From UBA4427 sp046351135 (GTDB taxonomy: Bacteria > Myxococcota_A > UBA9160 > UBA4427): a stretch of 64,000 nt of DNA. Each line of letters begins with the position of its first letter. Position 1 is the stretch's first letter. Positions 53,527 through 61,514 of this stretch are shown here, one piece after another. Made by a program: the position numbers and the translations under genes. Under the pieces are notes generated by a model. It worked only from the letters and a program-made list of their open reading frames with translations, did not search any database and was not told the DNA's origin. The stretch covers positions 124,001 through 188,000 of the forward strand of contig JAXLZA010000005.1 of the NCBI GenBank assembly GCA_046351135.1, read 5' to 3'.

Positions 53527-54780
53527 TCAGCCCTGCTCGCGGCGGATGTCGAAGCGCTCGCGATAGGGGCGCCAGATCTCGGCGAGCTCCGCGTAGGTGA
53601 ACCCGAAGTCGACGGGATCGTAGACGTGTCGGCCCTCGGCGGTCTGCGGCTTCTCGCGCAGCCAGGCCTCGATGCGCCGCTCGTGGAGCCGGCTCGGCGC
53701 CTCGTCGAAGTGGCCATAGATGCGGCGCATCGTCGCGATCGGGTCGCGCATCAGCTCGTCGTAGTGGACGTGAACGCACCAGCCCGGCTTCGCCCGGTCG
53801 TCGAAGGCCATGCCGCGGTCGACCGCGAACTTCAGCTTGTCGAGCCACTCGGCGCCGACGGCGCGGGGATCGGGGTGATCGGTGAAGGTCGACTGGAGCG
53901 TCGTGTTGAGGCTCGAGACCGACGCCGTGACGGGACCGGGGTCGCGGTGGGTCCAGATCAGCCGCGCATCGGGATAGAACTCGAGCAGCGTCTCGAGACA
54001 CCACAGATGGTTCGGCGTCTTGAGGACCCAGCTCTCGGTGGGCTGGCCGGTCTGGAGCGCCTGCAGCGCGCGCTCGTGCTGCTGATAGGCGGTGTGCATG
54101 TCGCAGGTCTGGAGCCAGCGGCCATAGCTCGGGACCCGGGCCTGGGTCTCGAGGCCGAGGCTGCGCAGGTCGAGCATCAGGAACGGGACGCACTCCTCGG
54201 CCAGCATCGCGCCGGTCGGATGCATCGCCTTGAAGGGCGGGTTCAGGGCATGGAGCTGCTCGAACTGCTTCTCGGCCTCGGCGATGCGCGGATCGAGCGA
54301 GGCCCCCGCCAGCGTCGACGGGGGCACCGGCGTCCGCGCCTCCCACTGTCGGATCGGACGCGCCATCGGATCGAGCCCGAGCAGGATCGAGAGGAGGCTC
54401 GTCCCCGTCCGCGGCAATCCGAGGATGATCCAGGGCCGTCGGATCTCCTCCGAAGCCGCCTCGGGATGCTCGCGGGTCCAGCCCCCGAGCCGGATCCGGG
54501 TCACGAGCTGGCTCGTCAGCATGCCGCGCAGCGCGAGACGGCCGAAGGTCGAGAGCCGCGCCTCCGCTTCGAGCGACTCGATGTAGCGCTCGAGGGGCTC
54601 GCGATAGCTGTCGCCTCCGAGCTGGTCGGAGCCGGCCTGCGCGATCGCCCGGGCGACGATGTCGTCGGCGTCGAGCTTCGGGCGCAGCCCCACCGCTCCG
54701 GCCACTCGCCCGACGGCATTCAGGCCACGCAGCAGGGGCGAGCGGATGCCCGCGTCCCGAAAGGTCACGTCTCTCGTCAT
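53527..54780 (-). CDS. Sulfotransferase family protein
   Basis: A 417-residue PAPS-dependent sulfotransferase. The 5'-phosphosulfate loop is GLPRTGTSLL near residue 120, and the 3'-phosphate segment LIWTHRDPGPVTASVSSLN follows with the Arg and Ser of the 3'-PB motif. A conserved LKTPNHLWCLETL lies between. This branch, with an N-terminal ~110-residue helical region, is abundant in actinobacteria and deltaproteobacteria and may sulfate lipids, steroids or glycans. It stands alone, convergent with the crotonase and divergent from the acyltransferase-like gene at 54900. Confidence 0.85.
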   Translation of the reverse strand: MTRDVTFRDAGIRSPLLRGLNAVGRVAGAVGLRPKLDADDIVARAIAQAGSDQLGGDSYREPLERYIESLEAEARLSTFGRLALRGMLTSQLVTRIRLGGWTREHPEAASEEIRRPWIILGLPRTGTSLLSILLGLDPMARPIRQWEARTPVPPSTLAGASLDPRIAEAEKQFEQLHALNPPFKAMHPTGAMLAEECVPFLMLDLRSLGLETQARVPSYGRWLQTCDMHTAYQQHERALQALQTGQPTESWVLKTPNHLWCLETLLEFYPDARLIWTHRDPGPVTASVSSLNTTLQSTFTDHPDPRAVGAEWLDKLKFAVDRGMAFDDRAKPGWCVHVHYDELMRDPIATMRRIYGHFDEAPSRLHERRIEAWLREKPQTAEGRHVYDPVDFGFTYAELAEIWRPYRERFDIRREQG

Positions 54781-54899
54781 CTCGAGGCTCCCTCGTCGAG
54801 CGCGCGCGAGTGTAGACGGTGGGCCCTCCGGGCGCCTCGCAGCGGGCCCGCTAAGTTTGCGCCGACCCGCCCCCCGCTCGAGAGAGGTCGCTCGCGCGC

Positions 54900-55517
54900 A
54901 TGTCGAAACGAAGGCTCCGACGCGGGCTCGCCCGGCTCTTCCTGCGCGCCACCGGCTGGGCGCCCGAAGGCGACGCCCCGCAGCCGAGGCGCTACGTGCT
55001 GATCGCCGCGCCCCACACGACGAACTGGGACTTCCCCTATCTGCTGGCCTTCGCCGAGCACTTCGGCATGCGGATCTCGTGGCTCGGCAAGGCGAGCCTG
55101 TTCCGCGGCCCCCTCGGCCCCATCATGCGCGGCCTCGGCGGCATCCCGATCGAGCGCAGTCGCAGCGAGAACCGCGTCGCCTCGATGGCTAAGATCTTCG
55201 AGCGCTACGAGGACCTGGGACTCGTCGTTCCGGTCGAGGCGACGCGCAGCCGGACCGACCACTGGAAGTCGGGCTTCTACTACATCGCGCTCACCGCGGG
55301 CGTCCCGGTCGTGATGGGCTTCCTCGACTACGCTCGCAAGCGCGGCGGGATCGGCCCTGCCTTCATGCCGACCGGCGACGTCGCCCGGGACATGGACGCC
55401 GTGCGCGCGTTCTATGCGGACAAGCAGGGGAAGCATCCGGCGTGCTTCGGTCCCATCCGCCTGCGCGAGGAGAACGCCCCTCCCCCGCCGTCGCAGAGCG
55501 GCGACCCTCCGGCCTAA
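54900..55517 (+). CDS. PlsC-like 1-acylglycerol-3-phosphate acyltransferase family
   Basis: A 205-residue soluble-looking acyltransferase of the short PlsC-like group. Block I is APHTTNWDF (the NHxxxD equivalent HTTNWD), block II is GLGGIPIERSRSE and block III PVEATRSRTDHWKSGFYYIAL. It lacks membrane helices and is short, as in small phospholipid-associated acyltransferases. Its TAA stop overlaps the convergent rsmE stop by 4 bases. A -10 like TAAGTT near 54852 would give a ~40-base leader. Confidence 0.82.
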   Translation: MSKRRLRRGLARLFLRATGWAPEGDAPQPRRYVLIAAPHTTNWDFPYLLAFAEHFGMRISWLGKASLFRGPLGPIMRGLGGIPIERSRSENRVASMAKIFERYEDLGLVVPVEATRSRTDHWKSGFYYIALTAGVPVVMGFLDYARKRGGIGPAFMPTGDVARDMDAVRAFYADKQGKHPACFGPIRLREENAPPPPSQSGDPPA

Positions 55518-56287
55518 CGGCTTCCGTCTCCCACGACCGCCCCCGCACCGCCCGTCGCGTCGCTCGCGTCCGCCGCAGCGGCCGAGCCCGTCGCCGCGGA
55601 CCGCACGGCTGCGGCCGCGACGGCGGCCGTCTCGATCCGCATGTTCCAGGGGCCGAAGGTGCAGCCCCGCCCGCCGACCGCGCGCAGCCGGCGGATCTCG
55701 TCGGCGGTGAGGCCGGCCTCCGGACCGATCACGCAGAGCGCCGCCCCGGCCGAGAGGCCGCACCGCTCGCCCTCGCGATCGCCGAACTCGATGCCCCCGG
55801 CGCCGGCCGATCGCTCGAGCAGCTCCGCCAGCGAGCAGGGGCGCCGGATCTCGAGCAGCCAGGGCCGACGCGCGAGCTTGGCGCTCTCGACGAGGATGCG
55901 GCGCAGCCGCGGCGAGTCGACATCGAGCTCGCGCACCACGGACTCCTCGAGCACGAGCGGCTGCCAGACGGCGACCGCGAGCTGGGTCAGCATCGGCAGC
56001 ATCGTCGAGAGCCGCTCGCCCTTCGGAATCGCCGTCGCGAGCACCCACGCCGCCTCGGGCCGCGGCGTCTCGCGGATCGCTTCGACGCACACCTCGACGG
56101 CGCGCCGCCCGATCGCCTCGATCCGGACGTCGGCCATCCGGCCCGCGCCGTCGAAGGCGACCAGCCGATCGCCGACGCGAAGGCGGCGCGCCGCGACGTG
56201 GCGCGTCTCCTCGCCCGAGAGCGGGACGACGTCGCCCACCGCGACCGCCCCCGCGAGCGATTCCACGTGCACCCAGAGCGCGCTCAC
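55514..56287 (-). CDS. rsmE: 16S rRNA (uracil(1498)-N(3))-methyltransferase (RsmE)
   Basis: A 257-residue SPOUT methyltransferase modifying U1498 of 16S rRNA. The N-terminal PUA-like part contains HVAARRLRVGDRLVAFDG, and the knotted SAM-binding C-terminus has IGPEAGLTADEI and FGPWNMRIETA. The C-terminus has an Ala/Asp-rich tail. GTG at 56287 is the start, overlapping the upstream RsmJ-like stop (GTGA), so the two rRNA methyltransferases are coupled. The frame is open far upstream, without family features. Confidence 0.9.
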   Translation of the reverse strand: MSALWVHVESLAGAVAVGDVVPLSGEETRHVAARRLRVGDRLVAFDGAGRMADVRIEAIGRRAVEVCVEAIRETPRPEAAWVLATAIPKGERLSTMLPMLTQLAVAVWQPLVLEESVVRELDVDSPRLRRILVESAKLARRPWLLEIRRPCSLAELLERSAGAGGIEFGDREGERCGLSAGAALCVIGPEAGLTADEIRRLRAVGGRGCTFGPWNMRIETAAVAAAAVRSAATGSAAAADASDATGGAGAVVGDGSR

Positions 56288-57069
56288 GACGACATCGCCT
56301 CCGCCCGCGCTCCCATGCGCTTCGGATCGAGGTAGACGTCGAGGCGCAGGAGCTTGCTCTCGACCTCGTAGCTCACGTCCTCGGCGAGGGGCGGTGCATG
56401 GGTCGGCCGCTTCACGACGACCCGGGCGAAGCGCGCGCGCGCCGCGGCGAGCAGCTCGGCCGCGTCGTCGTCCCGGCCGAGCAGGCGCCGCAAGACCTGG
56501 AGCTCGCGGCGCGGCAGCGCCGAGGCCCGCTTCGGCGGCGGGTACATCGGATCGAGATAGGCGGCCCCCGCCTCCGCGTCGGCGAGCGCGATGGAATCGA
56601 GCAGCGCCCGGGCCTCGCCATGGACGAACTCGAGCCGGTCCGCCACCGCCGAGGGGACCTGCCCGGTGCGCCGCGCCTGCGCCCAGCCCGAGACGAGCAG
56701 CGCGTAGAGCACCGGCTCGCGCTCGCATGCCCGCACCCGATGCCCCGCGTCCGCGAGCCGGTAGGCGTCCGCGCCGAGGCCGGCGGTCAGGTCGAAGATG
56801 GTCGTGCGCGCCTTGCCGAACGCGCGCACCAGCGGATGGGCCCGCGCGCTCCCCGCGGCGCGCTCGGGCGGCAGCTCAGCCCGAATGCCGCGCCGGTCGA
56901 GCTCGTCCGGCGGTCGCAGCTCGAGCTGCCCCTCGACCTCGATCCGCAGGAAGCGACCGGCGACGGGCTCCGCCACCACCGGAATCGCGAGCTGCTCGAG
57001 CAGCGCCCGGTGGGCCGTGCCGGCCAGGCCGACGACGGTCGGGATGGGGACGGACGGATCAGTCGACAT
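56284..57069 (-). CDS. rsmJ: 16S rRNA (guanine(1516)-N(2))-methyltransferase-like (RsmJ)
   Basis: A 261-residue class I SAM methyltransferase with the RsmJ pattern. SAM motif I is FDLTAGLGADAYRLA, an acidic CEREP follows, and the catalytic motif AYLDPMYPPPKRASAL is diagnostic of RsmJ-type enzymes. It methylates G1516 of 16S rRNA in E. coli. The start at 57069 is ATG; the gene is followed by overlapping rsmE, and a PEP-CTERM gene with its own terminator lies upstream. Confidence 0.88.
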   Translation of the reverse strand: MSTDPSVPIPTVVGLAGTAHRALLEQLAIPVVAEPVAGRFLRIEVEGQLELRPPDELDRRGIRAELPPERAAGSARAHPLVRAFGKARTTIFDLTAGLGADAYRLADAGHRVRACEREPVLYALLVSGWAQARRTGQVPSAVADRLEFVHGEARALLDSIALADAEAGAAYLDPMYPPPKRASALPRRELQVLRRLLGRDDDAAELLAAARARFARVVVKRPTHAPPLAEDVSYEVESKLLRLDVYLDPKRMGARAEAMSS

Positions 57070-57271
57070 CGACGGGGCTCACGGGCGTCGATCCTCTCTC
57101 GCCGGTCGGTGCAGGGCGACCGGCGGCGGGAGCATCCCATGCCCGGGCGGGTCGCGCGAATCACGCGCCCCTCCCGCCGTCCCCCCGGTGCGCGAGCCCC
57201 GTGCGCACCGAAGGGGACGCCCCACCTGGAAGGGCCGCGCAAGGCGGGTCGCCCCGGCCTCCGCAGCCCCG

Positions 57272-57298
57272 GCCCGGGCGGTGGAGAACCGCCCGGGC
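57272..57298 (-). terminator. Strong hairpin terminator of the PEP-CTERM gene
   Basis: GCCCGGGCGGT (57272-57282) and ACCGCCCGGGC (57288-57298) form a perfect 11-bp stem with a 5-base loop, immediately past the minus-strand stop at 57301. A run of the T type is absent, so termination may be less efficient. Confidence 0.75.
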
Positions 57299-57300
57299 GA

Positions 57301-57579
57301 TCAGCGGCGGACGACCTCGAGCGAGGTCGGACGCCGGCTGCCCACCGCCGACAGGCCGGCGAGGCCCGTCACGAGGAGCAGCATGGTGCCCGGCGAGGGC
57401 ACCTCGCCGCCGACCGACGCCCGGGAGAGGTCCGGGGCCGTCGCGCGGCTGGTCACCGCGGTCGCCTCTGCGATCGCCTCGACCCCGACCGCCTGAAGCG
57501 GGCTCGGAGTGCCGGCGACCACGTTCTGGGTCATCGCCAGGGTCGAGAGGCAGAGGAACGCGGTGAGGAAGCGGTGCAT
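57301..57579 (-). CDS. Small PEP-CTERM-type exported protein
   Basis: A 92-residue protein with a signal peptide (MHRFLTAFLCLSTLAMTQNVVA) and a C-terminal sorting signal: VPSPGTMLLLVTGLAGLSAVGSRR, i.e. a VPxPG motif (variant of VPEP), hydrophobic helix and basic tail. Such signals direct exosortase processing and are tied to extracellular polysaccharide production. The mature part between is only ~35 residues, rich in Ala/Thr/Ser. AAGGAG precedes the start at 57579, and a CRP-like palindrome lies 20 bases upstream. No exosortase gene is in the window. Confidence 0.72.
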   Translation of the reverse strand: MHRFLTAFLCLSTLAMTQNVVAGTPSPLQAVGVEAIAEATAVTSRATAPDLSRASVGGEVPSPGTMLLLVTGLAGLSAVGSRRPTSLEVVRR

Positions 57580-57598
57580 CGTTCGACTCCTTGGGAGC

Positions 57599-57614
57599 TG
57601 TGAGCCTGGTCACA
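57599..57614. promoter_or_regulatory. CRP/FNR-type palindrome upstream of the PEP-CTERM gene
   Basis: TGTGA (57599-57603), GCCTGG, TCACA (57610-57614) is a perfect match to the CRP-family consensus TGTGA-N6-TCACA. It is centred about 28 bases before the minus-strand start at 57579, so downstream of a typical promoter and overlapping the leader. That would suit repression. It also lies 208 bases before the divergent gene at 57822. Confidence 0.6.
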
Positions 57615-57821
57615 TCTCCGCTCGCCTCAGGTCTATCGGCGCTGGCGAAATAGGGCTTTAACCCCACATCCAATCTGCAATCCGGCTGCCGGACGCCCCC
57701 TCGGGCAACGCGATCCGCCCAGCAACACCGCAGGCGCCGGGCTCGCGATCGGAAGAGTCCCCGAGGCGACGGTCAAGACCCGCGCCGGGCGCGACGAAGA
57801 AGCGCGCGGAGGCGACGAAGA

Positions 57822-59237
57822 ATGAGTGCGCCCGAGCCGCAGCTCGACCGCGTCCAGCAGCGTCAATACGCCCGCTTCGAACGCATGGGGCTCGCCTGTC
57901 GGGCGATGCCCGGCGGGCAGACCTTGCTGGTCTCGCTGCCCGTCACCGCCGCCCCCTTCGAGTCCCCCGCCGGTCCCCTCTCGATCGAGCGGATCCTCTT
58001 CGCGACCGTCGGCGCCGACCAGATCAAGTGCCTGCGGCCGCGTCCCCTGTTCAATCTTCCGCTGCTCGACGTCCGCCGCTGCGCCGACGCCGCCGCGATC
58101 GAGGCGGTGATCCGCCAGACGTGGCGGGATCGGACGCGCGAGCTGCGCGAGACGGGCCGCACGCTCCGCAATCTCGGGATCGAGGTCGGCATGATCGAGG
58201 GCGGCTCGCTGCTCGCCTTCCCGATCTCCGGGGAATCGCCCGAGCGACCGGTGCTGATGCACAGCCTCGACGAAGCGATCCTGCCGACGGCCGGCCCCCT
58301 CGCCGGGCGCCGGCTCGCAGGCCTCGAAGAGCGCGTGGTCGACGTGAGCGGAAAGCTCGGCTCGGCCTCGGAGCTCGACCTGCTGCTCGGCTCGCGCCTG
58401 CAGGAGCTCGGCCGCACCGCCGCGGCCCGCGAGGCGAGCCTCCGCCAGCCGCGCCTCGTCCCCCGCGAGCCCACCATCCTCGCTCCATCGCTGCTCGCGC
58501 CGACCGCGACGGCGACGAGCCCGGCCGTGCAGGCGAGCGTGCGGGGGCGCGAGGCCAAGGTCCTGCTCGTCGGGGCGCGTCTCGTCGAGAACGAGGCCCT
58601 GCGCGAGGAGCTGAAGCGCCAGGGCTATCGCATCGCCACCGCCCGGAGCGAGACCGAGGCGCTGATGCGCCTCGCCGGGATGACGCCCGACCTCGTGATC
58701 TCCCAGTACGCGCTCGGCCGCAGCGACGGCGCCACCTTCGTCCAGGCGATCCGGACGCTGCCCGGCATCGTGCGCATCCCCGTCGTGCTGCTCGACGACG
58801 TCCATCACCGCAGCCGCCAGGACGCGGCGCGGGCGGTCGGTGCGGCGGGCTACGTGATCGAGCCGATCGAGACGTCGCGCTTCGTGAGCAAGCTCCACAA
58901 GATCGCCGCATCCCCGGGCGATCGCCGTTTCACGCGTTATGCGGGCCGCCTCGCCGCCCGGCTGACGGGCCAGGCTCGCGCCGGCATCGCCACCGAGATC
59001 GGTCGCGGCGGCGTCTTCATCGCCACCGGCGCCGACCTCGACGAGACGAGCGAGACGCGCTGCGAGATCGCGCTGCCCGAGCTGCAGCGGAGCCTCGCCT
59101 TCACCGGCGAGATCCTCTATCGCAGCGAGCTCCAGGGCATGGAGCGCCAGGGCGTCGGCGTGCGCATCCGCGAGATCTCGCCCGAGGACGAGGCCGCCCT
59201 GATCGCCTACGTCACCCTCCGCGCTCGCCAGGGCTGA
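57822..59237 (+). CDS. Unknown domain + degenerate receiver + PilZ protein
   Basis: A 471-residue multidomain protein. Residues ~1-235 form an uncharacterised domain, with an RVQQRQYARFERMG N-terminus that resembles a PilZ/YcgR-like entry. Residues ~245-360 form a receiver fold (AKVLLVGARLVENEALREELKRQGY ... in outline). Its phospho-acceptor is Gln295 (LVISQYALG), the acidic pair is replaced by GA, and the usual Lys is Glu (YVIEPIE), so it cannot be phosphorylated normally. Residues ~365-471 are PilZ-like (RRFTRYAG, IATEIGRGGVFIATG), with a degenerate c-di-GMP DxSxxG motif. GGAGG (57808-57812) supports the ATG. Confidence 0.72.
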   Translation: MSAPEPQLDRVQQRQYARFERMGLACRAMPGGQTLLVSLPVTAAPFESPAGPLSIERILFATVGADQIKCLRPRPLFNLPLLDVRRCADAAAIEAVIRQTWRDRTRELRETGRTLRNLGIEVGMIEGGSLLAFPISGESPERPVLMHSLDEAILPTAGPLAGRRLAGLEERVVDVSGKLGSASELDLLLGSRLQELGRTAAAREASLRQPRLVPREPTILAPSLLAPTATATSPAVQASVRGREAKVLLVGARLVENEALREELKRQGYRIATARSETEALMRLAGMTPDLVISQYALGRSDGATFVQAIRTLPGIVRIPVVLLDDVHHRSRQDAARAVGAAGYVIEPIETSRFVSKLHKIAASPGDRRFTRYAGRLAARLTGQARAGIATEIGRGGVFIATGADLDETSETRCEIALPELQRSLAFTGEILYRSELQGMERQGVGVRIREISPEDEAALIAYVTLRARQG

Positions 59238-59261
59238 CTCCCGGCCCGCCGCGACGGCGCT

Positions 59262-60032
59262 TCAGACGAGCCGCTCGAGGAAGTCCGCCGCCCGAATCGC
59301 GAGCTCGGGGCCGTCGTAGTCGACCGTGGCGACGTGGCCGGATCGCTCGAGATAGAGCAGCCCCTTCTCCTGCGACGAGACGGACGCGTGGATGCGCATC
59401 GCGTCCCGGGGCTGCGCGGTCCGATCGAGGCGTCCATGGGTCACGAGGATCGGCGCGCGAACCCGTCCCAGCGCGGGGGCCACCACCGCCTGGAGCGCGA
59501 CGAGCTCGCTCACCGCGGCGAGCGGCATGGCCGCGAGCCCCGGATGCCGCGCCCGGGCGGACGGATCCTGGATGTCGGATCCGCGCTTCGTGCGATAGGG
59601 GACGAAGGGCCGGAGCCAGCGGGCGAGCCACGGGATCGGGGGCTTGAGCGCGAGTGGTGTGCCCACGACGACGAGTCCGTCGACCGTGAGGGTCTCGGCG
59701 AGGCGAAGCGAGACGAGCCCGCCCATCGAGACGCCCACCACGAACACCCGCGCGTGCGTCTCCCGGAGCCGGGCGAGCTCCTGCTCGGCGAGGGCGATCC
59801 AATCGCCATGGCGCGTGCGGGCGAGGGCTTCGTGACCGCGCTCGTGGCCCGCCATCCAGGGTCCGCGCGCCCGGAAGCCCCGGGCCACGAGGGCCTCGGC
59901 GATCGGTCGGACCTCGTAGGGCGTGCCGGTCAGGCCGTGCAGACAGAGCACGGCCGCGTCGCGCGCGCGCTCCGGCTCGGGGCGCAGGTCGAAGGCGCTC
60001 GCGTCGACGCGCTCCCCCGCCGCCGCACTCAA
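59262..60032 (-). CDS. Alpha/beta hydrolase (Est30/monoacylglycerol lipase-like)
   Basis: A 256-residue serine hydrolase: oxyanion HGLTGTPYEV, nucleophile elbow GVSMGGL, catalytic Asp in GRLDRTAQP and His in RSGHVAT. The layout resembles small carboxylesterases such as Est30. No ATG fits; TTG at 60032 is proposed, because it overlaps the larC stop (TTGA) and homology begins shortly after, implying coupled translation. The frame is open further upstream inside larC but in a different frame. It ends the cheA-cheC-larB-larC-hydrolase run. Confidence 0.75.
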   Translation of the reverse strand: MSAAAGERVDASAFDLRPEPERARDAAVLCLHGLTGTPYEVRPIAEALVARGFRARGPWMAGHERGHEALARTRHGDWIALAEQELARLRETHARVFVVGVSMGGLVSLRLAETLTVDGLVVVGTPLALKPPIPWLARWLRPFVPYRTKRGSDIQDPSARARHPGLAAMPLAAVSELVALQAVVAPALGRVRAPILVTHGRLDRTAQPRDAMRIHASVSSQEKGLLYLERSGHVATVDYDGPELAIRAADFLERLV

Positions 60033-61405
60033 GATGCGAGCTCGCTCCGGGCCTGGGCGAGCACCCGCTCGACGACCTCCCGCAGCGCGATACCGCTCTT
60101 GCGGGCGGCGCGCTTGCAGTCGTCGTACTCCGGCGAGAACTCGCGCCGCCCGTCGACGCCCGTCACGATCTTCACGCGGACGGGCCCGAATGCCGTCGTC
60201 AGGCGCTCGCTCCCGCGCTCGAGCACGAGCCGGTCCCACTCCGCGACGCGCACCCCGATCGCCGTCGACTCGGCGAACACGATCCGCGCGAGGGCGTCCC
60301 GGTCCGCAGGCCGCGCGAGCACGCGCAGCAGGAAGCCCGGCCGATTCTTCTTCATCTGCTGGTGTTGCAGGGCGACGTCGAGGGCACCGGCCTCGAAGAG
60401 CCGCTCCATCAGGTAGTCGAAGTGCTCCGGGACGAAATCGTCGAGATTCGTCTCGATCGCGACGACCCGGTCCCCGCGCAGGCCGCCCGCGGTTCCGAGC
60501 ACCGCCCGCAGCAGGTTCGGCATCGGCCCCGGCCGCTCGTTGCCGGCCCCGTAGCCGATCCGCTCGATCTTCATCGCCGGCAGCACCCCGAACTCGTCCA
60601 CCACCGTCCGCAGGATCGCCGCCCCCGTCGGCGTCACCGTCTCCCAGGCGACGTGGGCGGGCACCGTGGGGATGCCCGTCAGCAGCTCGAGCGCCGCGGG
60701 CGCCGGGAGCGGGAGGTGGCCGTGGGCCGAATCGATCCGGCCGTGGCCCAGGGCGACGGGCGAGCAGGTCACGCGGTCGATCCCGAGCAGCTCGAGCGCG
60801 AGCGCGGCGGCCGTGACGTCGACGATGGCATCGACCGCGCCGACCTCGTGGAAGTGGACGTCGTCGAGTCGGACACCGTGGACCTTCGCCTCGGCGCGGC
60901 CGAGGGCCTCGAAGATCGCGAGGGTCCGCTCCTTCACGCCCCGACCGAGCTTCGCGCGCTCGATCAGACGCCGGATCTCGACGTAGTGGCGACCCGCGGC
61001 GTGGCGATGGGTGTGCGCCTGGCGGCCCCGGCCGTGGACATGATCGCGATTGCGGTCGCGGGCGGGCGCATGCGCGAGGGCGTGGCCCGGACCGTGATCG
61101 TGGTCCAGCCCATGCGCGTGCGCGTGGTCGTGGGCATGGTCATTGGCATGGGCCTCGGCGTGCGACCGGCTCGCCCGGCCCCCGCGACGCCGCTCGGCTC
61201 GGGCCTCCGGGACGACGACGTCGACGTAGCGTGCAGCCAGCCCCGATCGCTCGACGCGCCGGACGACGAGCTTGAAGCCGACGCCGAGCGGCGCGAGGCC
61301 CTCGAGCAGGCGCGCCTTCGGGAGCCCCAGATCGAGCATCGCGCCCATGAACATGTTGCCGGCCGCTCCGGAGAACGCATCGAGATGAAGCAGCTTGCGA
61401 CTCAT
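60029..61405 (-). CDS. larC: Nickel-pincer cofactor biosynthesis protein LarC
   Basis: A 458-residue LarC homologue, which inserts Ni into the pyridinium-bisthiocarboxylate mononucleotide cofactor of lactate racemase-type enzymes using CTP. The N-terminus LHLDAFSGAAGNMFMGAML is diagnostic, VHFHEVGAVDAIVDV is the central motif, and ETNLDDFVPEHFDYLMERLFEAGALDV marks the C-terminal domain. Residues ~81-140 are a His-rich insert with 17 histidines (many HxH/DH), probably storing or delivering nickel. It lies 109 bases after larB on the same strand. Confidence 0.93.
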   Translation of the reverse strand: MSRKLLHLDAFSGAAGNMFMGAMLDLGLPKARLLEGLAPLGVGFKLVVRRVERSGLAARYVDVVVPEARAERRRGGRASRSHAEAHANDHAHDHAHAHGLDHDHGPGHALAHAPARDRNRDHVHGRGRQAHTHRHAAGRHYVEIRRLIERAKLGRGVKERTLAIFEALGRAEAKVHGVRLDDVHFHEVGAVDAIVDVTAAALALELLGIDRVTCSPVALGHGRIDSAHGHLPLPAPAALELLTGIPTVPAHVAWETVTPTGAAILRTVVDEFGVLPAMKIERIGYGAGNERPGPMPNLLRAVLGTAGGLRGDRVVAIETNLDDFVPEHFDYLMERLFEAGALDVALQHQQMKKNRPGFLLRVLARPADRDALARIVFAESTAIGVRVAEWDRLVLERGSERLTTAFGPVRVKIVTGVDGRREFSPEYDDCKRAARKSGIALREVVERVLAQARSELAS

Positions 61406-61514
61406 CGGTCCCGCTCTCCGCGCGCCGCGAGCCCGCCGGCCCGTGCGCTCGCCGTTTCCTGAAGGCCGTCGCCCCACCACCCCGTCGACACCGGCTGCCG
61501 ACGCCGACGACCGA

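Noticed and set aside
57640..57665. Second sigma-54 promoter near the PilZ gene (TGGCGAAATAGGGCTTT)
   Set aside because: The GG and GC are separated by 9 rather than 10 bases and TTGC is absent, so it fails the consensus.
60985..61165. Short tandem DNA repeat (CATGxxC-rich) in larC
   Set aside because: The repetitiveness comes from His/Ala/Asp codons of the metal-binding insert in a continuous reading frame; it is not an independent DNA repeat.
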